Program-made: the position numbers and the translations under genes
Notes under the pieces: model-generated
The model's input: only the letters and a program-made list of their open reading frames with translations
Told to the model about the DNA's origin: nothing
The model's database searches: none
Shown: in pieces, positions 5,957-8,764 of the stretch
How the letters are laid out: every line of letters begins with the position of its first letter
Numbering within the stretch: the stretch's first letter is position 1
NCBI GenBank assembly: GCA_963725415.1
Contig: CAVRZY010000248.1
Coordinates: 1-8,764 of the forward strand
Direction: 5' to 3'
Source of the DNA: CAVRZY01 sp963725415
GTDB lineage: Bacteria; Acidobacteriota; Terriglobia; Bryobacterales; Bryobacteraceae
DNA: 8,764 nucleotides

Positions 5957-7410
5957 GGCGTTCGGTCCTTCTCCACGGAGGGAACAGTGAAAAAGAATTC
6001 CGTGCCTTGGCCGGGCCGGCTCTCGGCCCATATCTTGCCGCCGTGCGCATCGACGATCTCGCGCGCGATCGTCAGCCCCATCCCGGTGCCGGGAACCCGA
6101 CCGCCGCCACCCACAAGGCGATAATACTTCTCGAAAATGCGCGGCAGCTCCTTTTCAGGAATGCCTGGCCCGCTGTCCTTCACGCTGATGGTCACCCAGG
6201 CTTCCTCAGCACGCGCCCGAATGCTGATAGGGAACTCAGGATCGGAGTACTTCAGCGCGTTGGCAACCAGTTGCCGGATGGTCAGCCCAAGCAGTTCGGC
6301 GTCTGCCAGGACACGGGGGAGATGCTCCGGAAGCTCCATTCGAACCTCTCGATCCTCCAAAAAGACCTTTAGCTTCCCCAGGGCGGAGGCAATCAGTCCG
6401 CCGACCGTTTGTGGTTGCTGATGCAAGCGCAGGTTGCCCGCCTCGATCCGGGCCATCTGGATGGTTTCGCTGACCAGAGAATCGAGGCGGTCCACCTCCT
6501 CCTCGATGATGCTTACCAGTTCCTTCTGAGCCGCCCCGTCTTCGTCAACTATCGCGGAAGCCGCAGCCTTGATGGAAGTGAGGGGTGTAGTGAACTCATG
6601 GGCCAGCGCGTCCAGGAGCGTGGATTTCAGTTCCTCGTGTTGTCGGGCTGCCTCGGCGCGGCTGGCCACTTCTTGCGCCCGGGCCCTCTCGACGGCGATA
6701 GCGGCAAGATTCGCGATGGCGTGCAAAGCTGTATCGGATATCGACCCGCCGTGAATCGCCAGGCTGCCGATCGGAGGTCCCCCAAGGCTCACTGGAAGAA
6801 TCAAGATGTTTTCAGCCTGATCGTGAAACGCGGTGCCCTGGACCGTCGCGTCGCGAAGTCTGCTGTCGGAAATCGGGATGTCCTGCGGCCCGGCCCGGTA
6901 GACCTGGTCCCTCTCGCGGTCGAAAAACGCGACGCCCGGAAGGCCGAACACCTGTGCGACCTGATAAGACACCTGGCCGGCGGCGGCCGATCGATTGTCC
7001 AGGAGCATCAAACCGCGGCTCAGGGCGTACAGCCGTTCCATTTCGTGCTGGCGGCGCGTGGCTTCCATAGCTCTCCGTTTTGCGCTGGCTGAAAGCTGGC
7101 TGCCCACGGCCGCTGTGATGAGGAAGGCGAGCAGCGCTAGCCAGTTCTGCGGGTCCGCGACGGTGAACGTACCAACTGGCGGCAGGAAGAAGTAGTTGAA
7201 GCAGAGCACGCCGGCAACCGAAGCCACGATGGCTTCCAGTAGTCCCCAGCCCGTCGCCACGCCAAGGACTGCCAGCAGGAAGCTCAGCGCAACAGTTGTA
7301 CTGTTGACAGGGAGAACGCGGGAGAAGAGGAACGTGATACCGGCGATGAGGAGCAGGGCCCCAGCCAGACGCAGCAGCGTTCGGACAACACTCTGGTCAG
7401 TCTTTCTCAC
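5953..7410 (-). CDS. kdpD: Short KdpD-type sensor histidine kinase lacking the KdpD/Usp sensor region
   Basis: This membrane histidine kinase phosphorylates KdpE. The 485-aa product starts at GTG 7410; an in-frame stop lies a few codons upstream and no strong Shine-Dalgarno is seen. Order of parts: four membrane helices of the DUF4118/KdpD type (about 11-106, with FNYFFLPPVGTFTVADPQNW at 71-90); a GAF-like region (about 136-245); HisKA with LLDALAHEFTTPLTSIKAAA and phospho-acceptor His271; and an ATPase domain with N-box Asn384 (VANALKYS), G1 box DSGPGIP (412-418) and G2 box GTGMGL (441-446). The classic E. coli protein is about 900 residues and begins with a KdpD sensor domain containing Walker motifs and a Usp domain; both are absent. 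The catalytic core is intact. The kdpE pairing and DUF4118 justify the name. Confidence 0.94.
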   Translation of the reverse strand: MRKTDQSVVRTLLRLAGALLLIAGITFLFSRVLPVNSTTVALSFLLAVLGVATGWGLLEAIVASVAGVLCFNYFFLPPVGTFTVADPQNWLALLAFLITAAVGSQLSASAKRRAMEATRRQHEMERLYALSRGLMLLDNRSAAAGQVSYQVAQVFGLPGVAFFDRERDQVYRAGPQDIPISDSRLRDATVQGTAFHDQAENILILPVSLGGPPIGSLAIHGGSISDTALHAIANLAAIAVERARAQEVASRAEAARQHEELKSTLLDALAHEFTTPLTSIKAAASAIVDEDGAAQKELVSIIEEEVDRLDSLVSETIQMARIEAGNLRLHQQPQTVGGLIASALGKLKVFLEDREVRMELPEHLPRVLADAELLGLTIRQLVANALKYSDPEFPISIRARAEEAWVTISVKDSGPGIPEKELPRIFEKYYRLVGGGGRVPGTGMGLTIAREIVDAHGGKIWAESRPGQGTEFFFTVPSVEKDRTP

Positions 7411-7446
7411 GGAACGGCACCATTACTACGTTAACGCCGTTTTGGG

Positions 7447-7460
7447 GCCGGTGCACCGGC
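7447..7460. promoter_or_regulatory. Perfect 14-nt palindrome in the kdpD/ADOP divergent gap
   Basis: GCCGGTGCACCGGC equals its own reverse complement. It lies 37 nt upstream of the kdpD start, where a regulator could act on kdpD or on the divergent gene. High GC makes chance palindromes more likely. Confidence 0.25.
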
Positions 7461-7570
7461 TGTCTGACCCGGCGACCCCTGTCCCCAGCAGCCTAGGGAG
7501 CCTTGCGAAATACGGTGACAGGCTTCGCTGTCCCAAGCCCCGCCAGCGCCCATCTATGACGCGTGCCCAC

Positions 7571-7599
7571 TGGCGCTTCGACAATACCTGCCGTATACT
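7571..7599 (+). promoter_or_regulatory. Possible sigma70-type promoter for the ADOP gene
   Basis: TATACT at 7594-7599 is a near-consensus -10 about 80 nt before the ADOP start. At 17-nt spacing the -35 would be TGGCGC, a poor match. The call rests on the -10 alone. Confidence 0.25.
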
Positions 7600-7678
7600 G
7601 CCCTGGTGTAGGAGCGAAAGGGGAGTACGTGGCTGACCAACGACTGGAACTGCCTCACATGGCCTGAAAGGAGATCCC

Positions 7679-8140
7679 GTGCTAAGCGACCTGCTCTGCC
7701 GGCTCCGTGCTCTCTTCCGCCGGTACCCTGTCGAGGCGGAACTCGATGAGGAACCGCGCTTCCACCTGGAGCGCCAGGCGGAGAAGTACAGACAATCCGG
7801 CACGTCTGCGGGTGAGGCTGCACGGCGCGCGCGGCTCGCCTTGGGCGGACCCGAGCACGCGCCGGAGGAGTACCGCGATGCGCGCGGTACACGCTGCCTG
7901 GAGGACTGCGTGCAGGATTTCCGCTACGCCCTCCGGACGCTGCGAAAAAGTCCGGCGTTTGCGGTGGTCGCCGCCGTCACCGTCGCGGTGGGCATCGGCG
8001 CAAGCACAGCGATCTTTAGTGTGACCGATGCCGTGCTGTTGCGGCCGCTTCCCTACGCTCTCACACATCCCGATGTTTTGGCTTTCCGAGACCCCGGTGA
8101 GCCCTCAGTGTCCATCAAGGTCATCAAGTCCGCCAAGTGA
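7679..8140 (+). CDS. N-terminus of an ADOP-family (MacB-like) permease, truncated
   Basis: The start is GTG 7679 with AAAGGAG five nt upstream. Residues 1-126 are a textbook beginning of the 'acidobacterial duplicated orphan permease' family: RLRALFRR, ELDEEPRFHLERQAEKY, a conserved ARRARLALGG segment, LEDCVQDFRYALRTLRKSP, then the first membrane helix VAAVTVAVGIGASTAIFSV and DAVLLRPLPY. These are FtsX/MacB-type permeases of about 800 residues without their own ATPase, thought to work in export with unlinked ABC ATPases. After Tyr126 (nt 8056) family similarity ends. A 27-residue tail (ALTHPDVLAFRDPGEPSVSI then KVIKSAK) leads to TGA at 8138-8140. More than 80% of the protein is missing. The family strongly suggests an acidobacterial source for this block. 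Confidence 0.9.
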   Translation: MLSDLLCRLRALFRRYPVEAELDEEPRFHLERQAEKYRQSGTSAGEAARRARLALGGPEHAPEEYRDARGTRCLEDCVQDFRYALRTLRKSPAFAVVAAVTVAVGIGASTAIFSVTDAVLLRPLPYALTHPDVLAFRDPGEPSVSIKVIKSAK

Positions 8141-8148
8141 GGCAGCCC

Positions 8149-8352
8149 ATGAATTGGAAAGAACCAAAGATCGGCACCGTGCGAATAACCACGAAGTTCT
8201 TATGGCTCCCGAAGACCTTGTATCAAGATGGAGATTCTGTTTACGCGCCACAGTGGGAAACTCGTTGGTGGGAATTGGCAAGAATCGTCCAAAAGTGGGG
8301 CATGGTTTCGGAAGATTCTAGGGGATGGATAGATTTGTACTGGGCAAAGTAA
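8149..8352 (+). CDS. Small protein of unknown function (67 aa)
   Basis: ATG 8149 is chosen because GAGG lies six nt upstream; a GTG at 8137 overlapping the preceding stop is an alternative. The 67-residue product is rich in Trp and aromatic residues: KFLWLPKTLYQ, then WETRWWELARIVQKWGM and GWIDLYWAK at the end. The pattern FLWLPKT...ETRWWE...W...GW is vaguely reminiscent of small phage proteins, from memory and without firm support. It has no signal peptide or membrane helix. Codon use and base composition are less GC-rich than in the kdp block. It is followed after 34 nt by another gene with a strong ribosome site, so the two are likely co-transcribed. I do not recognise the family. Confidence 0.6.
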   Translation: MNWKEPKIGTVRITTKFLWLPKTLYQDGDSVYAPQWETRWWELARIVQKWGMVSEDSRGWIDLYWAK

Positions 8353-8386
8353 CATCAGCAAAATCACCAAACCGAGAAGGAGAATC

Positions 8387-8764
8387 ATGCGTTTCAAACT
8401 AGAAATCCATATCTTCGACAGCGAAAATAATGACTGGGACAGCCAGAAGAAAGAGTTTGTCCCCAAGCCCAGCGCCCATCCCACCGTTGACAAGGAGTTT
8501 GAGTTGGCGGTGAGCAACGACTATGTCAGCCGCTTCAGGGAAAACATTCTCAAGACGGTTGATGACATGGTGTATCTATCTCTTGCGGAGTACAACCATC
8601 TGCCCACCGCAGAAGTCGATCCCCATGCTTTCTGTGGTGGTGCCAGCGGAGACAGAGCTAATACGGGCAATGATGGGTTGCTGTTTGACATGGTTGGGAT
8701 AACCGGAATTGGCCCAAACAAATCCCAAGCACTGGATGACGAGGATGCCGTTTTGATGTACTCC
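8387..8764 (+). CDS. Unknown protein, open at the window edge (126+ aa)
   Basis: ATG 8387 is preceded by AAGGAG (8377-8382) at 4-nt spacing. The frame is open for 126 codons to the last base, so the C-terminus lies outside the window. It begins MRFKLEIHIFDSENNDWDSQ, a likely beta strand followed by a polar loop. A predicted helical stretch, YVSRFRENILKTVDDMVYLS, comes next, then a Gly/Asp-rich part (FCGGASGDRANTGNDGLLFD) and GITGIGPNKSQALDDEDAV. It is acidic, with no membrane helix or signal peptide. GITGIGPNKSQAL slightly resembles a helix-hairpin-helix turn, but this is too short to call. Moderate GC content matches the preceding small gene and differs from the kdp block. Family unknown. 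Confidence 0.65.
   Translation, partial: MRFKLEIHIFDSENNDWDSQKKEFVPKPSAHPTVDKEFELAVSNDYVSRFRENILKTVDDMVYLSLAEYNHLPTAEVDPHAFCGGASGDRANTGNDGLLFDMVGITGIGPNKSQALDDEDAVLMYS

Overview
The window reads as three blocks of different character joined at two abrupt breaks. No single organism explains all of it. Block A (1 to about 2598) looks proteobacterial, probably betaproteobacterial; this is inferred from gene content only. All its genes lie on the minus strand: the C-terminal tail of an M48-type metalloprotease, a GT39/ArnT-like lipid-linked-sugar glycosyltransferase, and mobA (molybdenum cofactor guanylyltransferase). The glycosyltransferase and the mobA tail carry many single-base frame breaks.

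Block B (about 2599 to 8056) is GC-rich, has cleanly open frames and looks acidobacterial. On the minus strand, in transcription order, it holds a short KdpD-type histidine kinase, kdpE (ATGA overlap with kdpD), a stand-alone degenerate universal-stress-domain protein, a 398-nt spacer rich in inverted repeats, a 27-codon membrane mini-gene, kdpF, and kdpA. kdpA is cut off at its fourth selectivity-filter motif. Divergent to kdpD, on the plus strand, is the N-terminus of an ADOP (acidobacterial duplicated orphan permease, MacB-like) gene, which is also cut off. The kdp genes would sense low K+ or osmotic stress (KdpD to KdpE) and express the KdpFABC K+ pump. kdpB and kdpC should follow kdpA but are absent here because block A replaces them.

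Block C (about 8057 to 8764) has visibly lower GC. It holds two small plus-strand genes of unknown function, the second running off the window edge.

The two mid-gene breaks, the frame errors confined to block A and the composition shift in block C fit a composite, possibly misassembled metagenomic contig better than a natural locus. Genuine recombination cannot be excluded from sequence alone. Within block B the points of biological interest are the sensor-less KdpD paired with a separate Usp protein, the membrane mini-gene before kdpF, a 91-nt nested inverted repeat, and 11-nt-phased repeats that could be a KdpE-type operator.
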